Part shown: one piece after another, positions 20,559 through 28,726 of the stretch
How positions within the stretch are numbered: the stretch's first letter is position 1
How the letters are laid out: every line of letters starts with the position of its first letter
Virus record (IMG/VR): IMGVR_UViG_3300035206_000148
Span: 1-29,736 of that record
Length of the DNA: 29,736 bases
From: a virus
Strand: one strand, 5' to 3'
Position numbers and translations under genes: made by a program
The notes under the pieces: model-generated
Told to the model about the DNA's origin: nothing
The model's input: only the letters and a program-made list of their open reading frames with translations
Databases searched by the model: none

Positions 20559-22505
20559 ATGAATTACGAACTCAAGTTAGGCGACAACGCCGAAACACTC
20601 AAGCAATACCCAGACAATCACTTCGACAGCATCGTAACAGATCCGCCGTATGGAATAGAATTTCTCGGTAAAGACTGGGACAAGAACACAGGTGCTATTG
20701 AGACTTGGAATGAATGCTATCGAGTATTAAAACCAGGTGGTCATATTCTAGCATTCAGTGCCGCAAGAACATATCATCATCTAGCAACGAACATAGAGTC
20801 AGCAGGATTTGAGATAAGAGACCAGTTGATGTGGTTGTATGGCAGTGGATTCCCTAAAGCACAAGATATCGGTAAAGCAATAGACAAGAGAGCAGGAAAG
20901 AAAGACCCTAATTATGGCTCGGCAGGTGGACTTAACATTTCTTTCACCGAAAAGGGACCAATTGGGGGTCGTAGATGTATTAAATGTAACAAGGATTCTA
21001 AAGCAGAATATGAATGCAAAGAAGAAGATTGTGGACAGAAATACAAATACCAGACCGAAGAAGCACAACAATGGGCAGGTTGGAAGACAGCACTAAAACC
21101 AGCACATGAACCCATCGTTATGGCAAGAAAACCATTCAAGGGTTCTTGCGTAGATAATGTATTAGAACACGGTGTAGGTGCTATGAACATTGATGAGAGT
21201 AGAGTAGACACTGTTAGCGACAAAGAAATGGCTATGGGTCCAACAAGACATAATATTAAGAATAAATCTGCGACTGGTAACTTTGGAGCAGATGGATTAC
21301 TCGGAACAGAAACACAGCGTTATGATGAACAAGGTCGTTATCCATCTAATGTTATTATGGACGAAGAAGCAGGTCAAATATTAGATGAACAAGCACCGTT
21401 AAAACCAGCACATGAACCCATCGTTATGGCAAGAAAACCATTTAATGGTTCTTGTATTGATAATGTATTAGAACACGGTGTAGGTGCTATGAACATTGAT
21501 GAGAGTAGAATTCCTTATGAGAAAGACGCCCACATATTAAAACACAAAGGATATTGGGATGGCAGTTATGACAAAGAGACTCTAAATCCAGAGGTAGAAA
21601 AGTTTGGTGGGTCAAACAAAATAATAGTAAATGAACAAGGTCGTTATCCAGCAAATGTTATTATGGACGAAGAAGCAGGACAAATGTTAGATGAACAAGC
21701 ACCTAAATCTGGTAATGTTTCAAGTAGTAAACGAACTAAAACAGGTATGACTGGTTCTGGTCATTCACTTGCTTGGCATAAGAATGCTGGTGAGAGTAAC
21801 GGCATATCAGATGGATTAAGTGGAGCATCCAAGTTCTTCTATTGTCCTAAAGTCAGTCGTAAAGAAAGACACATAGGCTTTGAGAAAGACAATGAAAACC
21901 TTGACCATATTCCAACAAAGAAAAGAAAACATAAAGGTGATGCGTTCATTGGCGAAAAGGGTAAGCGTGGTGAGTTGTCTGTCTATGATGGTAAGAAAAA
22001 CCTTGACCATATTGAAACATTCAGTAGAGATAAAACAGACGATTCAAGTAGTGTTCAGATATTAAGAAAGAGAGATGAAAAGTTCAAGGAGAAGAAAAAC
22101 CTTGACCATATTCCAACACCATTTGGTGATGTAAAGGGCGGATATGATAATGGCAAAAGATTTGCGACAAAACACCAAGAATTACAAGCAAATAAACGAC
22201 CAAGAGGTGAAGCATTTGGTGATGGTAATCTATTAACAGACTCAACTAAATCATTAGGCAATAATCATCCAACAGTTAAACCTGTAGAGTTAATGAAGTA
22301 TCTCGTTAAACTCGTAACACCAGCAGGTGGTAAGGTGTTGGATCCGTTTAGTGGAAGTGGAAGTACAGGAATGGCGTGTGTTGAATTAGGTTATGAATAC
22401 ACAGGTTGCGAGTTAGACCCAGATTATATAGAAATAGCAACAAAAAGAATAGAAGGTTGGTATGAACATACAAGACCAGACAATAACTTTGATGAATTGT
22501 TTTAG
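20559..22505 (+). CDS. DNA amino-methyltransferase with duplicated internal domain (648 residues)
   Basis: This enzyme probably methylates an adenine N6 or cytosine N4 in DNA. Motif IV DPPYG is at residues 28-32, followed by KPGGHIL. The SAM-binding motif DPFSGSGSTG is near residues 595-604, preceded by HPTVKPVELM. The order IV then I is that of beta-class methylases. A Cys-rich zinc ribbon (RRCIKC … CKEEDCG, about 137-160) sits in the middle. Residues 179-280 and 281-382 are tandem copies of one segment (LKPAHEPIVMARKPF … GAMNIDESR … DEQAP). A ~34-residue NLDHI repeat follows (about 447-520). There is no restriction partner nearby, so it probably protects phage DNA from host restriction. Confidence 0.9.
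   Translation: MNYELKLGDNAETLKQYPDNHFDSIVTDPPYGIEFLGKDWDKNTGAIETWNECYRVLKPGGHILAFSAARTYHHLATNIESAGFEIRDQLMWLYGSGFPKAQDIGKAIDKRAGKKDPNYGSAGGLNISFTEKGPIGGRRCIKCNKDSKAEYECKEEDCGQKYKYQTEEAQQWAGWKTALKPAHEPIVMARKPFKGSCVDNVLEHGVGAMNIDESRVDTVSDKEMAMGPTRHNIKNKSATGNFGADGLLGTETQRYDEQGRYPSNVIMDEEAGQILDEQAPLKPAHEPIVMARKPFNGSCIDNVLEHGVGAMNIDESRIPYEKDAHILKHKGYWDGSYDKETLNPEVEKFGGSNKIIVNEQGRYPANVIMDEEAGQMLDEQAPKSGNVSSSKRTKTGMTGSGHSLAWHKNAGESNGISDGLSGASKFFYCPKVSRKERHIGFEKDNENLDHIPTKKRKHKGDAFIGEKGKRGELSVYDGKKNLDHIETFSRDKTDDSSSVQILRKRDEKFKEKKNLDHIPTPFGDVKGGYDNGKRFATKHQELQANKRPRGEAFGDGNLLTDSTKSLGNNHPTVKPVELMKYLVKLVTPAGGKVLDPFSGSGSTGMACVELGYEYTGCELDPDYIEIATKRIEGWYEHTRPDNNFDELF
21094..21705 (+). repeat. Tandem 2 x 306-base duplication within the DNA methyltransferase
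   Basis: Unit 1 (21094-21399) and unit 2 (21400-21705) align at a constant offset of 306 bases. Exact blocks include 43 bases from 21094 and 51 bases from 21153, and the last ~70 bases are near identical. The middle of each unit (after GAMNIDESR) is unrelated in sequence but equal in length. Confidence 0.95.
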
Positions 22506-22585
22506 AATTCTGTTGTCATATTTCATTATTTGATAAGTGTATAAATAGATATACGTACGAAACAATTCTCTGGAGACAAAATTCT
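22506..22585 (+). promoter_or_regulatory. Leader before the second fibre module (possible weak promoter)
   Basis: This short gap contains TATAAATA (22540-22547) and a TTGTCA 21 bases upstream of it, which is too far for a good sigma70 pair. AGAATT at 22504-22509 and AACAATTCT near 22561 could form a weak stem around it. The ATG at 22586 follows TGGAGACAAAATTCT. I would call it only a possible promoter for the late fibre genes. Confidence 0.3.
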
Positions 22586-22921
22586 ATGGCAATTCACGAT
22601 ATCGAAATTCACCAAGGTTCCACATTTTCTAAAACATTAACACTAACCGATGATTCTGATGTACCAATAAATGTTGCTGCCGATGATTTTCGGGGGCAAG
22701 TTCGCAAAAGACACAGTTCAACTGATATTCAAGCATCATTTGAATTCGACAACACAACAGCGGGAGCAAGTGGGGTCGTAACTTGGACATTGACTTCCAC
22801 CGTAACAGCAGGAATGACATCTGGTAGTTCTGTATACGATATAGAATGGGTAAAAGAATCAGGAGTCGTTGTTAGATTAGTCGAAGGCGTGGCTGATATT
22901 ACTCCTGAGGTGACACGTTGA
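22586..22921 (+). CDS. Small tail/baseplate-associated protein (111 residues)
   Basis: This 111-residue beta-rich protein has the pattern 'IEIHQGSTFSKTLTL', a turn with FRGQVRKRHSS, and 'VYDIEWVKESGVVVRLVEG', resembling the N-terminal domain of upper baseplate (BppU-like) and similar fibre-anchor proteins found beside phage tail fibres. It directly precedes, and overlaps by four bases, the 580-residue fibre gene. It is therefore probably the adaptor or chaperone for that fibre. The assignment is by pattern and context. Confidence 0.65.
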   Translation: MAIHDIEIHQGSTFSKTLTLTDDSDVPINVAADDFRGQVRKRHSSTDIQASFEFDNTTAGASGVVTWTLTSTVTAGMTSGSSVYDIEWVKESGVVVRLVEGVADITPEVTR

Positions 22922-24660
22922 CACAATTAACCATAAGCGACACAATACATTCTATTACTGTAGATGACCCTGTTTACAATGTTAACGTATCAGTAGATGA
23001 TACGGTATACACTATTGAAATAGCATCGGCAGCCGCAGACACAACTGTCACTACTTCTGGTAGTGGAATTTCCCTTATTAACACAAGTGCAGGTGGACAA
23101 CACGTTCTTAACTCACTTACAGCAGGTGCAAACGTCACATTAACAGATGACGATGCAGGAAATTTAACTATCGCCGCTACGGAAGATAATCTTACCAATA
23201 ACGACACGGATGACTTATCCGAAGGTTCAACTAATTTATATTATACAGATGCTAGAGCAGATGCTAGAGCAGAATTAAAAGATGTAGTTCGTGCAACCGC
23301 GGCAAATGCTTATGCAGATACAGCCGAAGCAGACGCAAAATCATATACTGATACAAGAGAAACAGCAATTACATCTGCATACCAAACATACGCAGATACA
23401 GCCGAAACAGACGCAATCGCAACAGCGGCTGCAGACGCAACTGCTAAAGTGGCAGTATTAACATCAGGTGCAGACGCGGCATGGGATACATTAGTTGAAA
23501 TTAAAAATTTAATGGATTCAGGCGATACAACATTGACTAATTCAATTGCGGCTCTTAATCACGACACATTGTCGGGTTTCGTTGCTAATGAACATATTGA
23601 CTGGACAGTAACTGGTAATACAATTCATGCAGACAACTATACTGATACAGACACAATTTATACTGATGCTGAAGCAATCTCGGCTGTTGAAGGCGAGGAT
23701 ACGTTAAATTTCAGTGAAGTAACAGCAAATGATTTATCGGTTAGAACATCGGGCACAATCGTAACCAACTTTGACACTCCTGCTGAAAACAACGAAACAC
23801 AATATTGGCCATTCATGGAGACTTACAATGAATTTTGTCATCTTCCATTAGCAGTTATACCAGCCGCTTTGGGTGGTAACTCACCAGCAATAACAGGCCA
23901 ATCATACAATGTAACAACAGCATATTTGCTCCGTGATGCTGATAATAGAGATGACAATCCTGGTATTATGACTTTGACTCATCAATATGATATGGACTTA
24001 TCGGGCAATGCAGGCTATGAATTGGAATCACAATTTGCGTTTGATGTAGCAGATGAATTAGGAGAACATCCTGTTGCGGAGGTAATAGGACAGACAAGAA
24101 ACTCAACATATGGTGGTTCAGATAGAAAAACAGTAGAGGGCGTCGCATTAACAGACCCTTGTCAAATAACAAGCACTGGTCATGGATTATCCAACGATGA
24201 TATTATTCGCATATCACAAGTAAACGGAACAACAGAATTAAACGATAGATTATTTAAGGTATCTAATACAGCAACAGACACATTTGAGTTGAAAGAGAAG
24301 CATCCTACACCTACTTACGGATGGCAGGATTGTGATGCGACGGGATATTCAACATACACTGATGATGATGAAGGACTGATTAAGAATTCTTATCTAGATG
24401 AGTTCACTGGTGAGATAGTATTTAAGACTTACAACAAAACAGGGCCCGCTATTAACAATTGGCCATTGGGTAACCTAGACAACCAAGAAGTATTACTAGC
24501 GTCTTCTGATAAAGTTGAAGTCAAATCACCATTCCAACTTGCTTCTTACGACACAACAGAGCGTGATGCGTTGTCTGTATCAGATGGAACAATTATCTAC
24601 AATTCAGAAGATCATGAGGTTCAAGCATATGCTGATGGTTCATGGGTCCCCTTACACTAA
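22918..24660 (+). CDS. Tail fibre protein with TTG start (580 residues)
   Basis: The frame begins with TTG at 22918-22920, sharing TTGA with the upstream stop. The first residues then read MTQLTISDTIHSIT, a plausible fibre N-terminus. A region typical of environmental phage fibres follows: NLYYTDARADARAELKD (about residues 108-125), then an alanine-rich coiled coil with near-duplicate AYADTAEADAK and TYADTAETDA segments. A beta-rich C-terminal half (about 280-580) would form the receptor-binding knob. The end (VQAYADGSWVPLH) resembles common fibre C-termini. It probably forms trimers on the tail. The next ATG overlaps its stop (TAATG). Confidence 0.8.
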   Translation: MTQLTISDTIHSITVDDPVYNVNVSVDDTVYTIEIASAAADTTVTTSGSGISLINTSAGGQHVLNSLTAGANVTLTDDDAGNLTIAATEDNLTNNDTDDLSEGSTNLYYTDARADARAELKDVVRATAANAYADTAEADAKSYTDTRETAITSAYQTYADTAETDAIATAAADATAKVAVLTSGADAAWDTLVEIKNLMDSGDTTLTNSIAALNHDTLSGFVANEHIDWTVTGNTIHADNYTDTDTIYTDAEAISAVEGEDTLNFSEVTANDLSVRTSGTIVTNFDTPAENNETQYWPFMETYNEFCHLPLAVIPAALGGNSPAITGQSYNVTTAYLLRDADNRDDNPGIMTLTHQYDMDLSGNAGYELESQFAFDVADELGEHPVAEVIGQTRNSTYGGSDRKTVEGVALTDPCQITSTGHGLSNDDIIRISQVNGTTELNDRLFKVSNTATDTFELKEKHPTPTYGWQDCDATGYSTYTDDDEGLIKNSYLDEFTGEIVFKTYNKTGPAINNWPLGNLDNQEVLLASSDKVEVKSPFQLASYDTTERDALSVSDGTIIYNSEDHEVQAYADGSWVPLH

Positions 24661-24908
24661 TGAATGCTAAAACTAAAAAGAAAACAAAGGTAACCCTGAT
24701 GGAAGCAAATGCAACACAATTAGATGTGGCGCAAAATACAGCAGATATTATGGTTATGAAAAATGATTTAACAGAGATTAAAACGAACCAGAAACATTTA
24801 GATGGACAGATTGAAAAGTTAGACAAGAAAGTAGAAAAGATTGACTCAAGACTATGGGCTATTATGCTCTTGGTGGTTGGTTCAGCAATAGCAAATTACT
24901 TTATGTAA
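24660..24908 (+). CDS. Small coiled-coil protein with C-terminal membrane helix (holin/XhlA-like candidate)
   Basis: The start at ATG 24660 overlaps the fibre stop (TAATG); an upstream in-frame ATG lies inside the fibre gene. The 82-residue product has a Lys-rich start, a long heptad coiled coil (NDLTEIKTNQKHLDGQIEKL, KKVEKIDSRL) and one hydrophobic helix at the C-terminus (WAIMLLVVGSAIANYFM). This coiled coil plus terminal membrane helix is the plan of XhlA-type haemolysin/holin accessory proteins. It sits between fibre and packaging genes, a common place for lysis genes. No endolysin is adjacent, so the lysis role is a guess. Confidence 0.6.
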   Translation: MNAKTKKKTKVTLMEANATQLDVAQNTADIMVMKNDLTEIKTNQKHLDGQIEKLDKKVEKIDSRLWAIMLLVVGSAIANYFM

Positions 24909-24947
24909 CATTAACCTCACACCAGAGGGCATAAAAGGGAGAAAACA

Positions 24948-25313
24948 ATGAGGGGAAGTAAAAAAGATAAGAAAGGTACAGTAACTAAAGAAGGAATAGT
25001 AGTAGGACGTGACAAAAAAGTAGTAGTACCAAAGGAAGTAGAGAAATTAGCGAAACTATGGTGCACTGATAAAGAGATAGCAGAATGGTTTGGAATAGAT
25101 GCGAACACATTAAAGTACAACTTTAGCGATAATCTATTAAAAGGGAGAGGAGCGACAAAGCAAAGTTTAAGGAAGGCACAACTAAAGAATGCACTAGAAG
25201 GTAATACAGTTATGCAGATATGGCTTGGGAAGCAGATGTTAGGACAAAGCGACCAACCAGTGCGTGACGAAGATAGAAACATATTACCATGGAATGATGA
25301 CTTAGACTTATAA
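24948..25313 (+). CDS. Terminase small subunit
   Basis: This 121-residue protein precedes TerL with a one-base overlap (TAATG). It has a basic N-terminal tail, then a helix-turn-helix (VEKLAKLWCTDKEIAEWFGIDANTL, about residues 29-53), followed by a helical part with 'KGRGATKQSLRKAQLKNAL' and 'NTVMQIWLGKQMLGQ', typical of phage TerS proteins of this type. It recognises the packaging start site and regulates TerL. The ATG follows GGGAGAAAACA. No cos site or direct repeat that could be a pac site was identified by eye. Confidence 0.85.
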   Translation: MRGSKKDKKGTVTKEGIVVGRDKKVVVPKEVEKLAKLWCTDKEIAEWFGIDANTLKYNFSDNLLKGRGATKQSLRKAQLKNALEGNTVMQIWLGKQMLGQSDQPVRDEDRNILPWNDDLDL

Positions 25314-26548
25314 TGCCGTTAACTAAAAATCAAGCGGTAGTTGCTAATTCAAAAAAAAGATTCCGCCTGATTGTAGGCGGTAGAAGATGGGGAAAATCAA
25401 TATTATCTGTTCGTGAACTGTGTAAAGTAGCAAGACATCCAGACAAGAGAGTTATGTACGTCTCGCCAACCTATCAAATGTGTAGAAATATTGTATGGAC
25501 ACCATTAAAGAATAAATTAAGAGATTTAAATTGGATAAAGAAAGTAAATGAATCAAGATTGGAGATACTATTGACGAATAATAGTCTTATAATGCTTAGA
25601 GGTGCCGATAATCCGGACTCACTCAGAGGAATTGGTCTGGATTTTTTGGTATGTGATGAGACGGCTGATTTGAAGCCCGAAGTATGGACTGAAGTACTCA
25701 GACCAACATTATCAGACAGACAAGGCTCAGCACTGTTCACAGGTACGCCAAAAGGTAAAGGCAATTATTTCTACGACTTATTCCAAACGGCGACCACAGA
25801 CGATAGTTGGGGGGCGTGGCAGTTTACAACAGCCGAAGGCGGAAATGTGTCAGAAGAAGAAATAGAAGCGGCTAAGAAAGGACTTGACAAAAAAACATTT
25901 GCTCAAGAGTATTTGGCCTCATTCGAAACATCTACAAATTTAGTGTACTATGCATTTAAACCAAAGAATAATGTAAAGAAATATAAAGAGAACAAACAAG
26001 AATTAAAGTCTATCTATGTTCTAACAGACTTTGGAGTAAGTCCAATGGCTACGTTGATAGCAGTGCCTACAGACACAGGACTATGGGTAATTGACGAGAT
26101 ATGCCTATATTCGAGTAATACTGACGAAATGGTACAAGAAGTGAGGATTCGTTATCCTCATCAACATATAACTTGTTTTCCGGATCCCGCTGGCGTTCAA
26201 CGTCGGTCCAGTGCGGGTGGCAGAACAGATATATCAATATTACAGAACGCAGGATGGGATGTTAGATATAAAAGAAGAGCACCATTAGTGCGTGATAGGG
26301 TCAATGCTACCAATTCTTTACTGCTAAATAGTAATGATGAATGTAGATTGTTTATTGACCCAAAATGCAGAGAATTGATTAAATCATTAACAAGATTTAG
26401 TTACAAGGAGAATACGCTTATTCCTGATAAAGGTGGTAAAAATGATTACTCACATTTTCCAGATGCGTTAGGATATGGGGTTGACTATATGTTTCCTGTG
26501 TCAAGAGAAATTGAACCACAAACACAACAAGTATTTGGATTGTATTAA
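25313..26548 (+). CDS. Terminase large subunit (complete)
   Basis: This 411-residue packaging motor has an ATPase domain with Walker A GGRRWGKS at residues 22-29, Walker B LDFLVCDE at 109-116 with the catalytic glutamate E116, and a coupling motif FTGTPKGKG near 147-155. The C-terminal RNase H-like nuclease has acidic D near 238 (LTDFGVSP), DPAG near 287, and the late HFPDALGYG near 380. It lies between TerS and portal B. Bases 26367-26493 of this gene are identical to bases 1-127 of the window; the last 18 residues differ from copy A. It is a short TerL, within the normal range. Confidence 0.93.
   Translation: MPLTKNQAVVANSKKRFRLIVGGRRWGKSILSVRELCKVARHPDKRVMYVSPTYQMCRNIVWTPLKNKLRDLNWIKKVNESRLEILLTNNSLIMLRGADNPDSLRGIGLDFLVCDETADLKPEVWTEVLRPTLSDRQGSALFTGTPKGKGNYFYDLFQTATTDDSWGAWQFTTAEGGNVSEEEIEAAKKGLDKKTFAQEYLASFETSTNLVYYAFKPKNNVKKYKENKQELKSIYVLTDFGVSPMATLIAVPTDTGLWVIDEICLYSSNTDEMVQEVRIRYPHQHITCFPDPAGVQRRSSAGGRTDISILQNAGWDVRYKRRAPLVRDRVNATNSLLLNSNDECRLFIDPKCRELIKSLTRFSYKENTLIPDKGGKNDYSHFPDALGYGVDYMFPVSREIEPQTQQVFGLY
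26367..26493 (+). repeat. Left anchor of the duplicated head region (127-base exact repeat of positions 1-127)
   Basis: These bases match positions 1-127 exactly, and the first difference is C128 against T26494. The repeat is coding sequence near the end of TerL, not an intergenic terminal repeat. The length equals a k-mer size commonly used by de Bruijn graph assemblers. Confidence 0.97.
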
Positions 26549-26562
26549 AGGAGAAATATAAT

Positions 26563-27966
26563 ATGTCTTACCTAACTAAAGAAACGATAAACGATGTTCA
26601 TCCAGTCTATGCGTCACATCTACCAAGATGGCGGTATTATTGGGCATCATTTAATGGTGGATTCGATTATCGTAAGAGTGGACTAGAGATGCTTCGTCGA
26701 TATATGAACGAGGATCAACAACCTGGTAACCAATATTCAGCAAGATTAAATTATACAGCATTAGAGAATAGTTGTAAACTAGTAATAGAAACTTATAAAG
26801 CATTCTTGTTTAGAAGTCTTCCAGTTAGAACATTAGGTAATCTCAATAAACTTCCATATACAAAGGATTTCATTAATGATGTTGATTTGGATGGAACCGA
26901 CATTGATGCTTTTATGAAAGAAGCAAACACATTGTCAATGATTTACGGACACTGTTGGATTTTAGTAGACAAACCACAATCGCCAACAGCAATAACATTA
27001 GAACAAGAGATTGAACAAGGTATCAGACCATATGCTCAATTGATTTCTCCGGAAAACATACTAGACTGGAAATATGAAAGAATAAACGGTCGTTATATAT
27101 TATCATACTTAAAGCAAAAAGAATTCGAAGATGATGATAATTTAACTATACGTGAATGGACAATGGATTCCGTTGTTCGATACAATTATGATAAAACTGG
27201 TAAAGGAACTGTAACAGTATTAGAAGATTTATCAAACAAAATAACTCAAATTCCATTTGCTATGATAAAGGCAAATCCATCACATATACGCGGAATAGGA
27301 ATGTCTGATTTAGCCGATGTTGCTAAAATACAACAAGCAATCTTTAACTTGATGTCAGAGGCAGAGCAAGCCATACGCATAAGTTCCCATCCATCTCTCG
27401 TAAAAACAGCGTCAACGGACGCATCCGCGGGCGCAGGTGCAATAATCACAATGGATGAGCAGATGCCAGGGGAATTAAAACCGTTCTTATTACAACCCTC
27501 AAGTGCTAACATTGATGCTATTATAAAAGTATTAAAAGAGCACCAAACAATGATTATGAAAACCACACACCTAGAAGCAGTAGTCGGACAAAAGACCGTA
27601 GCCAAATCAGGTGTTGCTCTTCAAACAGAATTTAGTATGTTAAACACACGACTAGGTGATAAAGCAGACTCATTAGAAAGACTAGAATATAAGATATGGA
27701 ATTTATTCCAGTTATGGACTGGAGTTCAGGCAGATGAAGATTTTAGAATTGAATATAAGAAGAAATTTGATTTGCGTGATGAAAATAATGACCTAGCAAA
27801 TTATCAGACAGTCCGTGATATGGGGATCCCAAGCATAAAACTAACACAAGAATTAGACAAGCAGATAGCAATGATTGTCGTTAAGAATGGTGATATTTTA
27901 GATGAAATTGTTGAAGAAATTGACAATTCTAATACAAAGGATATTGACCAAAATGAAATTAAATAA
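26563..27966 (+). CDS. Portal protein, head cassette B
   Basis: This 467-residue portal is a clear homologue of the protein at 198-1577, with conserved SARLNYTALENSCKLVIETY, RPYAQLISPENILDWKY, DLADVAKIQQAIFNLM and the alanine/glycine tract SAGAGAIITMDEQ. The sequences differ throughout, including the N-terminus (MSYLTKETINDVHPVYASHL). Length and architecture agree, so both could be functional. The ATG follows AAGGAGAAATATAAT. The acidic C-terminus (DEIVEEIDNSNTKD) matches the acidic end of portal A. It directly follows the complete TerL by 14 bases. Confidence 0.9.
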   Translation: MSYLTKETINDVHPVYASHLPRWRYYWASFNGGFDYRKSGLEMLRRYMNEDQQPGNQYSARLNYTALENSCKLVIETYKAFLFRSLPVRTLGNLNKLPYTKDFINDVDLDGTDIDAFMKEANTLSMIYGHCWILVDKPQSPTAITLEQEIEQGIRPYAQLISPENILDWKYERINGRYILSYLKQKEFEDDDNLTIREWTMDSVVRYNYDKTGKGTVTVLEDLSNKITQIPFAMIKANPSHIRGIGMSDLADVAKIQQAIFNLMSEAEQAIRISSHPSLVKTASTDASAGAGAIITMDEQMPGELKPFLLQPSSANIDAIIKVLKEHQTMIMKTTHLEAVVGQKTVAKSGVALQTEFSMLNTRLGDKADSLERLEYKIWNLFQLWTGVQADEDFRIEYKKKFDLRDENNDLANYQTVRDMGIPSIKLTQELDKQIAMIVVKNGDILDEIVEEIDNSNTKDIDQNEIK

Positions 27967-27976
27967 ATACTAATAG

Positions 27977-27994
27977 TAGAGTGATTTTACTCTA
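27977..27994 (+). other. Short hairpin between portal B and scaffold B
   Basis: TAGAGT (27977-27982) pairs with ACTCTA (27989-27994) around GATTTT, eleven bases after the portal stop. The stem is AT-rich and weak. There is no equivalent between portal A and scaffold A. It may be a minor mRNA processing or attenuation element, or chance. Confidence 0.35.
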
Positions 27995-28021
27995 ATATTA
28001 ACTACTCCCAAGGAGGATACT

Positions 28022-28690
28022 ATGACTAACATAGACCAACAAGTAGGCACCAGCGAGCAAATAGAAGAAACTGAGACTTCTGCTGAAACTCAAACTCAGG
28101 TAATAGCAAAGACTTTTACACAAGAGGAAGTTGATGGCATCGTAAAAACACGACTTAATAAAGTCAATAAGAAATACGAAGGCATTAACTTATCAGAGTA
28201 TAAGACTTTGAAAGAAGAAAAAGAGAATGCTAAAGTAGAAGAACAAAAAGCAAGAGGCGAGTTCGAATCAATTCTTAACGAACAGAAAGAAAAGTTCGAA
28301 GTACGATTCAATAACTTAACTCAACAACTTCATAAAGAGAAAGTAGAGGGAGCGATATTAAAAGCGGCAGGTAGCAGAAATGCTGTAGATCCGGCGCAAG
28401 TAGCACAATTGCTACAAAATCGTGTTAAACTTTCAGACGATGGAGAAGTTCAAGTTCTCAACGATGGAGGCGAAGTGATGTACGATACTGATTCAGCAAC
28501 ACCAGTTACTATCGACACTTTAGTGAATAATTTTCTTGACTCTTCACCGCATTTCTTAAGAGCGGGTCCGAGTGGTTCGGGTTCAACTGGAAATGTAGGG
28601 GAATCAGCAGATGAAACGGATATTTCTAAGTTAGACTTATCTGACCCGTCTCAGAGAGCGATTTATGCCAAATTAAAGGCAAATCGCTAA
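28022..28690 (+). CDS. Capsid scaffold protein, head cassette B
   Basis: This 222-residue protein has the same plan as the one at 1622: an acidic start, a motif KTFTQEEVDGIVKTRL (compare RNFSQADVDKIVQARL in A), then YKTLKEEKENAKVEEQKARG coiled coil, a conserved SRNAVDPAQVAQLL block, and a Ser/Gly-rich linker before a DLSDPSQRAIYAKLK end. It has a strong AAGGAGGATACT ribosome site. It would serve capsid B assembly. Scaffold and capsid are expected to be matched, which explains why they move together. Confidence 0.82.
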   Translation: MTNIDQQVGTSEQIEETETSAETQTQVIAKTFTQEEVDGIVKTRLNKVNKKYEGINLSEYKTLKEEKENAKVEEQKARGEFESILNEQKEKFEVRFNNLTQQLHKEKVEGAILKAAGSRNAVDPAQVAQLLQNRVKLSDDGEVQVLNDGGEVMYDTDSATPVTIDTLVNNFLDSSPHFLRAGPSGSGSTGNVGESADETDISKLDLSDPSQRAIYAKLKANR

Positions 28691-28726
28691 TTAAATTAAT
28701 ATTATCTAATAAAAGGAGATAAAATT

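Noticed and set aside
15995-22505. CRISPR array or diversity-generating retroelement
   Set aside because: The repeats are only two- or three-fold, mostly inside genes, and not regularly spaced with unique spacers. No reverse transcriptase or paired template/variable repeat was seen.
24910-24930. CCTC/GAGG stem after the small membrane protein as a terminator
   Set aside because: A four-base-pair stem without a T-run is too weak to call.
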